Part shown: piece by piece, positions 18,259-27,624 of the stretch
Position numbering within the stretch: the stretch's first letter is position 1
Layout of the letters: the number at the start of each line of letters is the position of its first letter
Assembly (NCBI RefSeq): GCF_044784365.2
Contig: NZ_CP173063.2
Reading direction: 5' to 3' (one strand)
Source of the DNA: Cetobacterium_A somerae
GTDB lineage: Bacteria > Fusobacteriota > Fusobacteriia > Fusobacteriales > Fusobacteriaceae
DNA length: 64,000 nt
Notes under the pieces: generated by a model
Seen by the model: the letters and a program-made list of their open reading frames with translations, nothing else
Databases searched by the model: none
Told to the model about the DNA's origin: nothing
Position numbers and translations under genes: made by a program

Positions 18259-18877
18259 ATCGGAAAATCTTAAATCAAGTTTAAAAGAGTTGAAGTCATC
18301 TGAGATTTATAATTATTTTAAAAATATGAAATTTGAAGATATAGAACGACTAGCTTTAAACAGTTTAAGTAAGGGAAGATACTTTAAAGCTATGAAAGAA
18401 TATGGAGTTTTAGATAAAAAAAGAATTGAGTTAAAAATAGAAAAAGATTCATATACAACACTATCTAAAAAGTTATTATATTTAGGGGCTTTGTCTAAAG
18501 TAAATAGAGAACTTAAAAGTGTTAATGAGTCTCTTTTAAGATTAGAAAAAGAGTTTAAAGAGATCCAAACATCAATTGGTGATAAAAAACTTCATGAAGA
18601 AATTTCTAGAGTCAATAACTTAAGAAATAGTATTGCTGATAGGTACTCTAAACAAAGTGATATGTTTAAAGAAAAATCTAAGCTTAATGAATTTTTTATT
18701 AAAGAGACAAATAAACTAAAAAAATATTTAGATTCTGAAAAAGATATATCTAATAGATTTACTAAAACATCTTTAAAAACAAATTATATTAATTTAAGAG
18801 GAAAAATTTTAGGTAACTATTTAGTTGATTTTGAAATAGAGAAAAAGAAAAGAAAAAGTTTTGAAATGGATTTTTAA
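18221..18877 (+). CDS. Coiled-coil protein, likely continuation of the split relaxase
   Basis: A 218-aa charged helical protein overlapping the relaxase end by 38 bases in the +1 frame. Its segment LNSLSKGRYFKAMKEYGVLD resembles LNILTKGEYSKLKRELDSN in the relaxase (near 17870-17930), so the two share a repeated module. This frame is open back to 18185, and a one-base change in the A5 run at 18202-18206 would join them. A weak AAGG 4 bases before the ATG would also allow separate coupled translation. Either a frameshifted relaxase C-terminus or a true downstream partner is possible. Confidence 0.6.
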   Translation: MTTFLSAILSKVESENLKSSLKELKSSEIYNYFKNMKFEDIERLALNSLSKGRYFKAMKEYGVLDKKRIELKIEKDSYTTLSKKLLYLGALSKVNRELKSVNESLLRLEKEFKEIQTSIGDKKLHEEISRVNNLRNSIADRYSKQSDMFKEKSKLNEFFIKETNKLKKYLDSEKDISNRFTKTSLKTNYINLRGKILGNYLVDFEIEKKKRKSFEMDF

Positions 18878-18887
18878 AATATATAAA

Positions 18888-18930
18888 AATAAATCCACCT
18901 CAGAATAAATATGCTTAGAGGTGGATTTAA
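18888..18930 (-). terminator. Terminator for the efflux operon
   Basis: AAATCCACCTC and GAGGTGGATTT form a perfect stem; the T-rich flank is on the minus strand, so it ends the RND operon. It may also help end the relaxase transcript. Confidence 0.75.
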
Positions 18931-18938
18931 AATTAGTT

Positions 18939-21900
18939 TTATTTTATAATTAATTTATTTTCATCATATTCATAATTTTTAAAATTAACTTTATAGAAAG
19001 TTGCATAAATAACCGGAATAACTCCTAGAGCTAAAACTGTGTCTGTTGCTAAACCAAAGATTAATACAACGGCTAATGGTTGAAAAAGTGGACCTCCAAA
19101 AAAGTACAGAGGCATAAGCCCAACTAAAGTAGTTGCAACAGTTAGGAATATAGGTCTAAGTCTAGATTGACATCCAAATACGATTGCATCTTGATCACTT
19201 CTTTTTAACTCTTCTTTTTCAATTGTCATTTTATCAACTAAAATAATTGCATGATTTAAAACGACCCCAGCTAAGGATATAATTCCAATCATAGCCATAA
19301 ATCCTAGTTGCGTATTTGTAATTAGAAGACCAATAGCAATTCCTAAAAGAGATAATGGAATAACAAGCATTATAGTTAATCCTTTTTTCATAGAATTAAA
19401 TTGTCCTACAACTAAAACAAACATCATAAGTATCGCAAAAGGAACTTGTGCAAATAATGCATCTTGATTTTCTTTAGATGTTTTCATTATTCCAGATGGA
19501 TAATACTTTATATTAGGACCCCATTCTTTTAGTTTTTCTTTTAGCCATGGTTCTACGAGTTTATTAACCTCTAAAGGGGTAGTATCATCTTTAACAGCTG
19601 CATCAATTTCGATAGAGTAAGCCATATTTCTTGTAGAAATATAATTTTGTCTAAAATCTAATTTTATATTAGCAATCTGTTTTAAAGGAACAGCTTTTCC
19701 AGAAGAGTTTATTAACTCAATAGATTCAATAGATTTAATATCATTTTTATAAGTATTTTTTCCTCTTAATACAACAGGAATGATTGTACTTTGAGGAGGA
19801 GCATTGAAATCTCTAAAAACAGTAGCATTATAACCTTGTAGAACAAATTGTAAATCTTTTCCAATTGTATCGTTATTAAATCCAGCTGCTTGAGCTTTTT
19901 CTTGATTTATTTCTATACTAATATCAGGTACTTCATTACCCCAAGCATCTGAGATAGAGTATGCACCAGGAGTATTATTAAGTTTATTTTTAAGTTCGTT
20001 AGCACATTTTTTAAGAAGTGTAATATCATTTGATGTTAAAACATATCCTAAATCTTTTTCTAAAGTAACTCCACTTCCTAAACCTTTGGTAACAATATCA
20101 ATACTTGGATATTTATTTTTTAAGTAAGTGTTTATTTCAGTACTTATTTTAGGAATTAGAGTATAATCAGTTAAATTATACATTATATAAGCATATTCAG
20201 TTAAACGAGTTTCAGGAGTATATCCTGTAGAGAATCTTGGAGCTCCACCTCCTATAAAAGACCCCCAACTTAAAACTCCAGGTTTTTTATAAACTAAAGT
20301 TGTTCCACCAGTTGTTATGTAGTCCCAAAGTGTTGGAGGTAGTGGTTCTTGATCTCCAGTCGAATAATTTTTAGATATAAAATTATTGGCATCTTTAACC
20401 ACTTCTCTTGTAAAGTTTATGTCAGTACCTTTAGGTAATCTTATGTATGTTGACATAACAGGGTCAGTTGAAGCTGGCATAAAATTGTTTGGAACAAGCC
20501 CAAGTAGCCAAAGTCCTAAAATAAATGAAATAGCAGTTCCAATAAGAGTTATCTTTTTATTTTTTAGAACTGTTAAAAGAATATTTCTATATATTAGATA
20601 TGGTTTACTATTTAAGTCTTGTTTTTCTCCAGCTTTTATTTTAATAAAATCATAGCAAAGCAATGGAATCAAAGTTTGATTTATAAGCCATGATCCAATT
20701 AAAGCTAACATAACAACTATTGTTAATGGTCCAACATATTGTCCCATGTCCTCTTTATTCAAAATAATAGGAGAAAATGCCATTATTGTTGTTATAGAAC
20801 TTACAAGTAAAGGAATAGCAAGAGTTTTAGCAGATTCTAAGCAAGCTTCCATTCTTCCTTTTCCATTTTCTAAAAGAACAATAATATTTTCAGACATAAC
20901 AACAGCATTATCTACTAACATTCCAAGAGCAATTATAAGACCAGCCAAGGTAATTTGATTAATACCATAATCCATATAGTATAAACCAATTAAAGTAAAT
21001 GCGATTGATGTTGGAGTAAGAGCAGCAACTATAAGACCAGATCTAATTCCTAAAAATGCTAGCATAACAAGAACTATTGTAATTACAGCTTGAAAAAGAT
21101 TAGCAATAAAAGAGGTAACTTTTACTTGCACTAAATCAGGTTGATAATAAATTTCACCTATTTCTAAACCTATAGGAAGATTTTTTTTGAACTCTTTTAA
21201 AGTATTTTGAATTCCATTACTCATAACTAAAATATCTTCACCAGATCCTAAAGAAACTCCCAAAGTAATTGCATTATTCCCATTGAAATCTATTGAATAT
21301 GGTGATGGTTCTTGATATCCTTTATAGATATTAGCAATTTCTTTAAGGTAAATACTTTCTTTTCCATCATTACTTGTAATAACGGTATTTTTAATATCTT
21401 CTATACTTTCAAAATTACCAGTTGGATTTATTTTTAATCTATCTTCATTGATAACAATATCCCCACCCTTGATAATAATATTAGAATTATTTAAAGTTGT
21501 AAGAATAGTTTGTAAGGTAATTCCAGTTTGTGAAAGGAGTTTATTGTCGATATCAACATATATAGTTTGACTTTGAACTCCACTTATATCAATTCTTCCA
21601 ATTTGTGGAACAGCAAATAAAAGTGTTTCTTTTAATTTTGTTGCAGTTTCATAAAGCTCTTCATATGTATACCCATCTCCACCCAATGCTAAAAGAGTTC
21701 CATACACATCACCAAAATATGTATTTATTTGTGGTGTTTGGACTCCAGTTGGCAAATAAGGAACAACGAAAGTATTAATTCTATCTCTTAACTCTTGCCA
21801 AACAGGCTGTAAATCTTTATATTCACTTTTTATATTTACATATACATTTGATTGTCCATCAACATTTTTGGATTCGACATAGTCAAGAGCATCCATATTT

Positions 21901-22115
21901 TGAACTTGATCAGCAATTCTCTTACTAACTAAATCACCAACTTGTTTCGCGTTTGCTCCAGGCCAATTAGTTGTAATTAATGCTACTTTAATTGTGAAAC
22001 CAGGATCTTCAGCTTTTTCTGACTTATCGTAAGATACGTATCCAACTATTAAAAGAAGAATAAATAATAGATAAGCTGTAACTTTGTTCTTTATAGTTAA
22101 TTCTGTTAAACTCAT
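18939..22115 (-). CDS. RND efflux transporter permease (AcrB-like)
   Basis: A 1058-aa inner-membrane proton-driven pump of the AcrB/HAE type, normal in length. The N-terminal membrane span is followed by the porter signature PGANAKQVGDLVSKRI, and TM4 carries GMLVDNAVVMSENI. This holds one Asp where AcrB has two (DD), which may change proton relay. A GTG four codons upstream lies within the ribosome site itself; the ATG used here is 8 bases after AAGGTGAG and two bases after the fusion-protein stop. It forms a tripartite pump with the next two genes; the substrate is unknown. Confidence 0.92.
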   Translation of the reverse strand: MSLTELTIKNKVTAYLLFILLLIVGYVSYDKSEKAEDPGFTIKVALITTNWPGANAKQVGDLVSKRIADQVQNMDALDYVESKNVDGQSNVYVNIKSEYKDLQPVWQELRDRINTFVVPYLPTGVQTPQINTYFGDVYGTLLALGGDGYTYEELYETATKLKETLLFAVPQIGRIDISGVQSQTIYVDIDNKLLSQTGITLQTILTTLNNSNIIIKGGDIVINEDRLKINPTGNFESIEDIKNTVITSNDGKESIYLKEIANIYKGYQEPSPYSIDFNGNNAITLGVSLGSGEDILVMSNGIQNTLKEFKKNLPIGLEIGEIYYQPDLVQVKVTSFIANLFQAVITIVLVMLAFLGIRSGLIVAALTPTSIAFTLIGLYYMDYGINQITLAGLIIALGMLVDNAVVMSENIIVLLENGKGRMEACLESAKTLAIPLLVSSITTIMAFSPIILNKEDMGQYVGPLTIVVMLALIGSWLINQTLIPLLCYDFIKIKAGEKQDLNSKPYLIYRNILLTVLKNKKITLIGTAISFILGLWLLGLVPNNFMPASTDPVMSTYIRLPKGTDINFTREVVKDANNFISKNYSTGDQEPLPPTLWDYITTGGTTLVYKKPGVLSWGSFIGGGAPRFSTGYTPETRLTEYAYIMYNLTDYTLIPKISTEINTYLKNKYPSIDIVTKGLGSGVTLEKDLGYVLTSNDITLLKKCANELKNKLNNTPGAYSISDAWGNEVPDISIEINQEKAQAAGFNNDTIGKDLQFVLQGYNATVFRDFNAPPQSTIIPVVLRGKNTYKNDIKSIESIELINSSGKAVPLKQIANIKLDFRQNYISTRNMAYSIEIDAAVKDDTTPLEVNKLVEPWLKEKLKEWGPNIKYYPSGIMKTSKENQDALFAQVPFAILMMFVLVVGQFNSMKKGLTIMLVIPLSLLGIAIGLLITNTQLGFMAMIGIISLAGVVLNHAIILVDKMTIEKEELKRSDQDAIVFGCQSRLRPIFLTVATTLVGLMPLYFFGGPLFQPLAVVLIFGLATDTVLALGVIPVIYATFYKVNFKNYEYDENKLIIK

Positions 22116-22116
22116 A

Positions 22117-23214
22117 TTACATCTCACCTTTTATTAAAGAAACTTTTTGGTTTTCTAACACTTGATTACTTCCTTTTGTTATTACAAAGTCCCCGTGACT
22201 TAAGCCAGATGTTATAATAATTCCATTTGATGTTGGAGTATTTAAAACTTCTACTTTTTGTTTTTTAGAAATACCAATATTATTTACAATATCTGTAACA
22301 ACATAAACATATTTTTCGTTACTAGGGCCTGTAATGATAGAACTTAAAGGAAGAGAGATTATATTTTCATCCTCCTCTAATGTATTTAAAGATATATTAG
22401 CAATCATTCCAACTTTTATATCTGAGGAATTAGCATCGTTTAATTTAGCTTTAACAGGGTATGTACTTCCATAACCAGTTGAAAGAGTTCCAATATTAGT
22501 TATAACTCCATCTATTTTTTTATTATTTAGAGATGATATAGTAATATTAACAATTTGTCCTTGTTTTAATTTCCCAACGATAGATTGTGAAACATTAAAT
22601 TCAACACTTCTATCACCATCACTATTTAAGATAAAAATAGTAGTCTCAGGACTAACAATTTGATTAACTTCACTTTTAACTTGTCCAATAGTTCCATTTT
22701 CTGGTGCTTTTAATTGTGTGTAACTAAGTTTTAACTTAGCTAAATTTAAAGCTTCTTTTAAGGCATTTACAGTAGAAAAAGCAGATTTATATTGAGCTAT
22801 AGCGCTATCATAAGATGCTTTAGAAATACTATTTTCCAAATAAAGAATCTGAGACCTTTTATAATTAGCTTCTGTTTCTGCAAAAGAAGCTTGTCCTTTG
22901 GCTAAATCTGCTAAAGCTTTTTCGTAGTTTAGCACATACTCAGTATTATCTAATGTTGCTAAAATTTCACCTTTTTTTACAGTATCTCCTAAATCAGCAA
23001 TTCTTTTATTTATAGTTCCAGAAACTCTAAAACTTAGATTTGACAGAGCTTCTGATCTAATAGTTCCAGAGTATGTTCTTTTAACTGAATTTTCTTTCGA
23101 ACCTACAACTTCATAAACAACTGGTTTTATATTTTCATTTTTATTATTACTTTCTTTTTTACCACAAGCTAAAACTGATAGTGTTAGTAAAAAAATTAAA
23201 AATTTATTTTTCAA
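22117..23214 (-). CDS. RND efflux membrane fusion lipoprotein
   Basis: A 365-aa periplasmic adaptor. The signal peptide MKNKFLIFLLTLSVLAC has a lipobox Cys at 17, so it is anchored in the inner membrane. The order is typical: a barrel-sandwich half (SGTINKRIADLGDTVKKGEI), a helical hairpin (residues about 95-160) built for contact with the TolC-like protein, the second lipoyl half (LKAPENGTIGQV), a beta-barrel domain and the C-terminal membrane-proximal domain. The gene sits between the TolC-like protein and the pump gene, with gaps of 1 to 10 bases. Confidence 0.92.
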   Translation of the reverse strand: MKNKFLIFLLTLSVLACGKKESNNKNENIKPVVYEVVGSKENSVKRTYSGTIRSEALSNLSFRVSGTINKRIADLGDTVKKGEILATLDNTEYVLNYEKALADLAKGQASFAETEANYKRSQILYLENSISKASYDSAIAQYKSAFSTVNALKEALNLAKLKLSYTQLKAPENGTIGQVKSEVNQIVSPETTIFILNSDGDRSVEFNVSQSIVGKLKQGQIVNITISSLNNKKIDGVITNIGTLSTGYGSTYPVKAKLNDANSSDIKVGMIANISLNTLEEDENIISLPLSSIITGPSNEKYVYVVTDIVNNIGISKKQKVEVLNTPTSNGIIITSGLSHGDFVITKGSNQVLENQKVSLIKGEM

Positions 23215-23224
23215 TGTGAGCCTC

Positions 23225-25396
23225 CTATTTTTCTAGTACTTCGTTTAAATTATTTAATATTTGTAATTTTTCATCAGAAGTCATTGTAATTGACGATTTA
23301 CCATAAAGATTTTCTAATTTTAATGCTGAATTAATTAGATTAAAATTTTGAATAACATTATTTAATTCTTGAGAAAGTGCATTATTTTGTGCCGAAAGTA
23401 AATCTGTAACAGTAATTGTACCTTCAGAGTAAAGATTTCGTACTATATCTAAATTTTTCTTAGCTACAGTTGCAGAAGTTGAAGTTGAATAATTTTGAAC
23501 ATAATTACTTAAAAGTTCAGTATAAGTTTGTAAAACTTGCTGAACTAAATTATTTTTTGAATCTGCCCAAGAATATTCTAAAGATTGAATTTCACTTTCT
23601 ATTTTTTTAGAGTTATAATATATTTCACCACCAGAAATAAGGGGTAATGTTGCAACTATTCCAGCTTCCCAATATTCATCTGGGAATTTTTTATTAGAAT
23701 TTTCTCCCCATGGTGTAATCATATTGTCTTTATAATATTTTCCTGCTGCAGAAACTTTTGGTAAAAATCGTTCTCTTTTATTAGCGGATAGTTCTCTTTC
23801 TTTAGCTTTTATATTATTATTTAAAGATGCTAAAGAGTTAGAATTTGAAATAGCTCCTTGAACAAGAAAATTTTCTATCTTTTTAGATCTATCAGATCCA
23901 TATGAAAAATTTTTATTGAATGAATCACTTAAAACAAAATAAGTAGATACATCTTTTAATGACTCATAATTATAACTATTATCTGGTGGTAAGTTTAAAA
24001 GAGTGTTTAGATAAATCTCTTGATTTTTGATTTCACTTCCGATATTAGCTATATTAGCTAGGGAACTTGCAACATCAGATTCAAGTCTATAGACATCTTG
24101 AAGACCGCCAGCACCTACTTTATAATTTAATTTAGCAACTTCTAAACTTTCTTTTAAAAGAGCATAGTTGCTTTTTTGAATATCTAGTTGAGCATTTAAT
24201 TGAAGTATATTGACATAAGTAGATGCTGTATAATATAAAATATTTAACTTTGTCTGTTCATATTGTTTTCTACTAGAATCAAGTGCAAGTTTTTCAATTT
24301 GAACAGAAGCATTAAGTTGATCATTGAAAATAACTTGAGAAAGTTCTAAATATGAGTTTACACTATTTGTAGGAGCTCCCATCTTAAAATTACTTGTTCT
24401 TTTATCAATAGCATTATATTGCACATTTGCATTTAACTGAGGTAATCTTGAACTATTAGAAATTTTCACATTATAAGAACTAGTTTCTAAATCTTGTTTA
24501 GATTTTAAAAGTGAAAAATTTGAATTTAATGCTCTTTCAACTGCATTTTTTAATGTAAGTTTAATTCTATCTTTTTCAGATATTTTCAAATTCGAAATAT
24601 TTTGTAAAAAAATAAGATTTGGATATAGTCCAAGTTTGTTAGCTACATCTCCATTAAAAAAGATATTTTCTCTGGGTTCATTGACTTCAACTACTTTACC
24701 CAATCTATTGTTAGTTTTATAAAGCATATAATTTAATGATGCAGCTCTAATACGTTTTGAAAACTCTTTTTTCATATCAATACCAACATAAGCATATTTA
24801 TTAAAATTTTCATTGAACGATATTAAAAATATAGGATTTTTACTTTCTTTTATTTTCTTTTCGTCAGTTTTATATATATTAATTTTTAAATTGTTTATAT
24901 TAATATTTTTAGATAAGTTAGTAATGTTTGCTTCACTTATATTTGAAATAAAAATATCGATTTCATTTACTCCATTTACATTATTAAAGATTTGAAGATA
25001 GTTTTTTAAATCTAAATCACTGTAGACATAATTTAAATTATTTGGTAATTTTTCTAAATTTTTTCCAAAACCTAAAGGTGCAGAATAAAATTTATTTTTG
25101 CTTAAATTTTTTATTTTATCGATAGAAGTATCAGTTAAAATAAAAAGACTATCAATTTTATTATCTAAATTAATAGAATTTAGTTGATTTTCTAGATTTT
25201 GATTATCAACATATAGAACTTTTAATATATTCGGCTGAAAATTAGTACCAGCAAAATTTTTAGTTAGTTCATCTTTTAGAATATTTAAGTAAGTATTTGA
25301 CATTTCATCATTATTTTCTAAAATAACTGCAGTATTGAGTGTTTTAGAAAAAATAGAAATATTCATTATAAGTAATAAAAATAAAACTTTGATCAC
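23225..25396 (-). CDS. TolC-family outer-membrane protein with extra N-terminal domain
   Basis: A 723-aa protein, far longer than the usual 420-500 aa of TolC. A signal peptide is followed by an extra region to about residue 265 and then a TolC-type region (from LTLKNAVERALNSNFSLL) with its two repeats, ending near LENLYGKSS. The extra part alternates strands and helices (LNTAVILENND, DSLFILTDTSI, NEIDIFISNIS, KNPIFLISFNE) in the manner of a type-1 periplasmic binding fold. That reading is inference. It starts at GTG after AGGAGG and heads the efflux operon. Confidence 0.85.
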   Translation of the reverse strand: MIKVLFLLLIMNISIFSKTLNTAVILENNDEMSNTYLNILKDELTKNFAGTNFQPNILKVLYVDNQNLENQLNSINLDNKIDSLFILTDTSIDKIKNLSKNKFYSAPLGFGKNLEKLPNNLNYVYSDLDLKNYLQIFNNVNGVNEIDIFISNISEANITNLSKNININNLKINIYKTDEKKIKESKNPIFLISFNENFNKYAYVGIDMKKEFSKRIRAASLNYMLYKTNNRLGKVVEVNEPRENIFFNGDVANKLGLYPNLIFLQNISNLKISEKDRIKLTLKNAVERALNSNFSLLKSKQDLETSSYNVKISNSSRLPQLNANVQYNAIDKRTSNFKMGAPTNSVNSYLELSQVIFNDQLNASVQIEKLALDSSRKQYEQTKLNILYYTASTYVNILQLNAQLDIQKSNYALLKESLEVAKLNYKVGAGGLQDVYRLESDVASSLANIANIGSEIKNQEIYLNTLLNLPPDNSYNYESLKDVSTYFVLSDSFNKNFSYGSDRSKKIENFLVQGAISNSNSLASLNNNIKAKERELSANKRERFLPKVSAAGKYYKDNMITPWGENSNKKFPDEYWEAGIVATLPLISGGEIYYNSKKIESEIQSLEYSWADSKNNLVQQVLQTYTELLSNYVQNYSTSTSATVAKKNLDIVRNLYSEGTITVTDLLSAQNNALSQELNNVIQNFNLINSALKLENLYGKSSITMTSDEKLQILNNLNEVLEK

Positions 25397-25730
25397 AGTA
25401 TCCTCCTAAATTTAAATTTGACTAAATATTATATACTTTAAATTTAATGTTTGTATATTTGCAAAGAAATACTAAAAAAAATGTACTGTATTGCATAATT
25501 AAAAGTTCTTCTATTTATATGAGAAAAATGATATACTATTAAGACATATATATTATTAAAATTTTAAATATGATAAATTTGATAAGATATGTTTTGAAGA
25601 ATTCTTTTCTTTAAGCATATCTTTATTTAATTATCATTAAGTAAGAGTAAAAAAATTAAAGAAGAGGGGTGAAAGGATTTACTTTTAGCAATTTAATATA
25701 GAAAAATAAAGCTAAAAGTGTTATCTAAAA
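25397..25730. promoter_or_regulatory. Intergenic region between efflux operon and BglG/Mga-like regulator
   Basis: The gap must hold the divergent promoters of the efflux operon and the regulator. A strong AAGAGGGG site near 25662-25669 lies 60 bases before the annotated regulator ATG. Between them is a perfect 9-bp inverted repeat, ACTTTTAGC at 25681-25689 and GCTAAAAGT at 25711-25719. A GTG inside the site could also start a 10-codon leader. The remainder is plain AT-rich sequence. Confidence 0.4.
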
Positions 25731-27158
25731 ATGTTTTTAAATAAAAAATCATTGAATATTTTAAATCTGTTTTTAAGTTTAAAGAGATACAGTTATTCAG
25801 AGTTAGAAACAGTTCTAAAAATAAAGAAAAGATCAATAACAATGAATATAAATACAGTAAATAGTTTTTTACACAACCATAATATAAATGGAATACTGAA
25901 AGAGGATGAAATTTTTTATATCGACGAGAAAGAAATTTTAAAAATAAAAGATTTATTATCACATGCACCTTTTAGTCCTATTGAAAGAAGAGACTATATT
26001 TTATTAAAACTTTTTTTTACTAATAAAGTGATATTAAGTAATAGTTTTATTGAATTAGATATCACAAGAAGAACGTTAAACTATGATTTAGAAAGAATAA
26101 AAGAATATTTAATAAAGTATAACCTTAAATTAGAAAGTTTACCTTCAAAAGGAGTTTTTCTTATTGGAAATGAAATAGATATAAGATTTTTATTTGCAAG
26201 TTATTTAACTAAGTATTTTGTAGAAAGAGATAGTTGTCATAATTTATTTATTAATTTGATTAACAGCATTTTTTCTAAAAAAGAGGTAAGTCTAGCTAAA
26301 AAGATAGTTTTAAATCTAATAAATAAAATGAATATTTCCCTTCCACCAGAAGATTTTTTTAAAATTGTTTCAATAATTTTGATTCATTCATTTAGAGAGA
26401 TTAATTTTCCATGTTCATACGAGAAATATAGAACTTCTCAGGTTTTATTAGAAAATAAATATTATAATAAAGTTATAAATTTTTTAAAAACTCATGGATT
26501 AGAGGAATTAAAAATATACGAATTAGATACAATAGCGGAACTTCTTTTATCATTAGATATTGAAAGATATACAATGAATATTGAGAATGAAGTAAATTTA
26601 TTTCTAAAAAACCTTGAATTTAAATTAAATATAACTATTCCAAAAGAACAAGATTTTTTAATGCAAGTTTCTAATGCGATAAGAATAGGAAAGTTTAAAG
26701 CAGAATTAAATTTTTTAGAGCATAAAGAGCTACATAAATTAGATAGAGAATATAAAAAATACTATGTAGAAATAAATAATGTAATCAAAGAAATTATTCC
26801 TAAATTTTATTTAGAGGATATCATATATCTAACTATACTTATAAAAAATAGCGTAGATATGAGTGATTTAGAACATAAAAAACCAAAAAATATAGCAATA
26901 ATAGATAACTCTTTTAATCATATCTATGGAAAAATGTTATTAAAATATATAAAAGGAAATTATTATGTAAACATTTTAAAGATATTGGATAATTATCAAT
27001 TAAAAGATTTTTTAAAAAATGAAAATGAAATAGATTTCATATTAACTTTAAATGACATAAATATAAAAAAGACAAAAGTTCCAACAATAAAGATGGATTT
27101 TAAGTATATATTAAATAATGTTTGTGAACTGGAGAAACATGGATTTTTAAAAAAATAA
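25731..27158 (+). CDS. Transcriptional regulator, BglG/Mga-like (HTH domains with PRD-like region)
   Basis: A 475-aa regulator. Two N-terminal winged-helix regions can be seen: YSYSELETVLKIKKRSITMNI (residues about 20-40) and a second at about 95-125 (ELDITRRTLNYDLERIKEYL), the arrangement of BglG/MtlR/Mga-type activators. Two helical PRD-like blocks follow, and the C-terminus (KPKNIAIIDNSFNHIYGKML) resembles a degraded PTS EIIB fold. No phosphorylatable Cys is clear in it. The ATG has no close ribosome site. It is divergent from the efflux operon, but a regulatory link is only inference. Confidence 0.75.
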   Translation: MFLNKKSLNILNLFLSLKRYSYSELETVLKIKKRSITMNINTVNSFLHNHNINGILKEDEIFYIDEKEILKIKDLLSHAPFSPIERRDYILLKLFFTNKVILSNSFIELDITRRTLNYDLERIKEYLIKYNLKLESLPSKGVFLIGNEIDIRFLFASYLTKYFVERDSCHNLFINLINSIFSKKEVSLAKKIVLNLINKMNISLPPEDFFKIVSIILIHSFREINFPCSYEKYRTSQVLLENKYYNKVINFLKTHGLEELKIYELDTIAELLLSLDIERYTMNIENEVNLFLKNLEFKLNITIPKEQDFLMQVSNAIRIGKFKAELNFLEHKELHKLDREYKKYYVEINNVIKEIIPKFYLEDIIYLTILIKNSVDMSDLEHKKPKNIAIIDNSFNHIYGKMLLKYIKGNYYVNILKILDNYQLKDFLKNENEIDFILTLNDINIKKTKVPTIKMDFKYILNNVCELEKHGFLKK

Positions 27159-27284
27159 TAGAGTTTTAATAATATATTTATTTTGACATATTTCTGTAAC
27201 AAATCTTTGGTAATATTAATTTATAAAATAAAAAATAAATTAAAAAAGAGGAGTTAAGATTATGAAAAAAATATTATTAGTAGG

Positions 27285-27312
27285 TGGTGTTAGAATAAGT
27301 TTGTAGACATAA
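27285..27312 (+). repeat. IS left inverted repeat (IRL)
   Basis: Begins with TGGTGTTAG immediately after the target duplication AGG. Confidence 0.85.
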
Positions 27313-27354
27313 AATAACAAATCATGTAAACTAAACCTTGAAGGAAGTGATTTT

Positions 27355-27624
27355 ATGTCTAAACGAAAAACTTATGATGAAGAGTTTAAAAAAACTCTTG
27401 TTAATTTAATTTTAAATGGTCAGTCTCTTAAAGAGGTATCTCGTGAATATGGTGTGTCTTCATCCAATCTTATTCTTTGGAGAAAAAAATATAGTAATAT
27501 CAATACCCAAAGTGATGAGGTTATCACTCTTGATGACTTTAGAAAGCTTCAAAAAGAACTAGCTGCCGCTAAAGAAGAGTGTGCTATTCTAAAAAAGGCT
27601 TTGACAATATTCGCGAAAAACTAG
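27355..27624 (+). CDS. IS3-family transposase OrfA
   Basis: An 89-aa DNA-binding protein with an N-terminal helix-turn-helix (SLKEVSREYGVSSSNLILWR) and a C-terminal leucine-zipper-like helix, as usual for IS3 OrfA. Near its end the codons CTA AAA AAG (27589-27597) form the slippery heptamer A-AAA-AAG. A -1 shift there joins it to OrfB, giving the OrfAB transposase. Confidence 0.95.
   Translation: MSKRKTYDEEFKKTLVNLILNGQSLKEVSREYGVSSSNLILWRKKYSNINTQSDEVITLDDFRKLQKELAAAKEECAILKKALTIFAKN

Noticed and set aside
27183..27188. TTGACA as a -35 box for the interrupted secreted protein gene
   Set aside because: The nearest -10-like sequence (TAATAT at 27211) is 22 bases away, too far for a normal promoter, so it was not listed.
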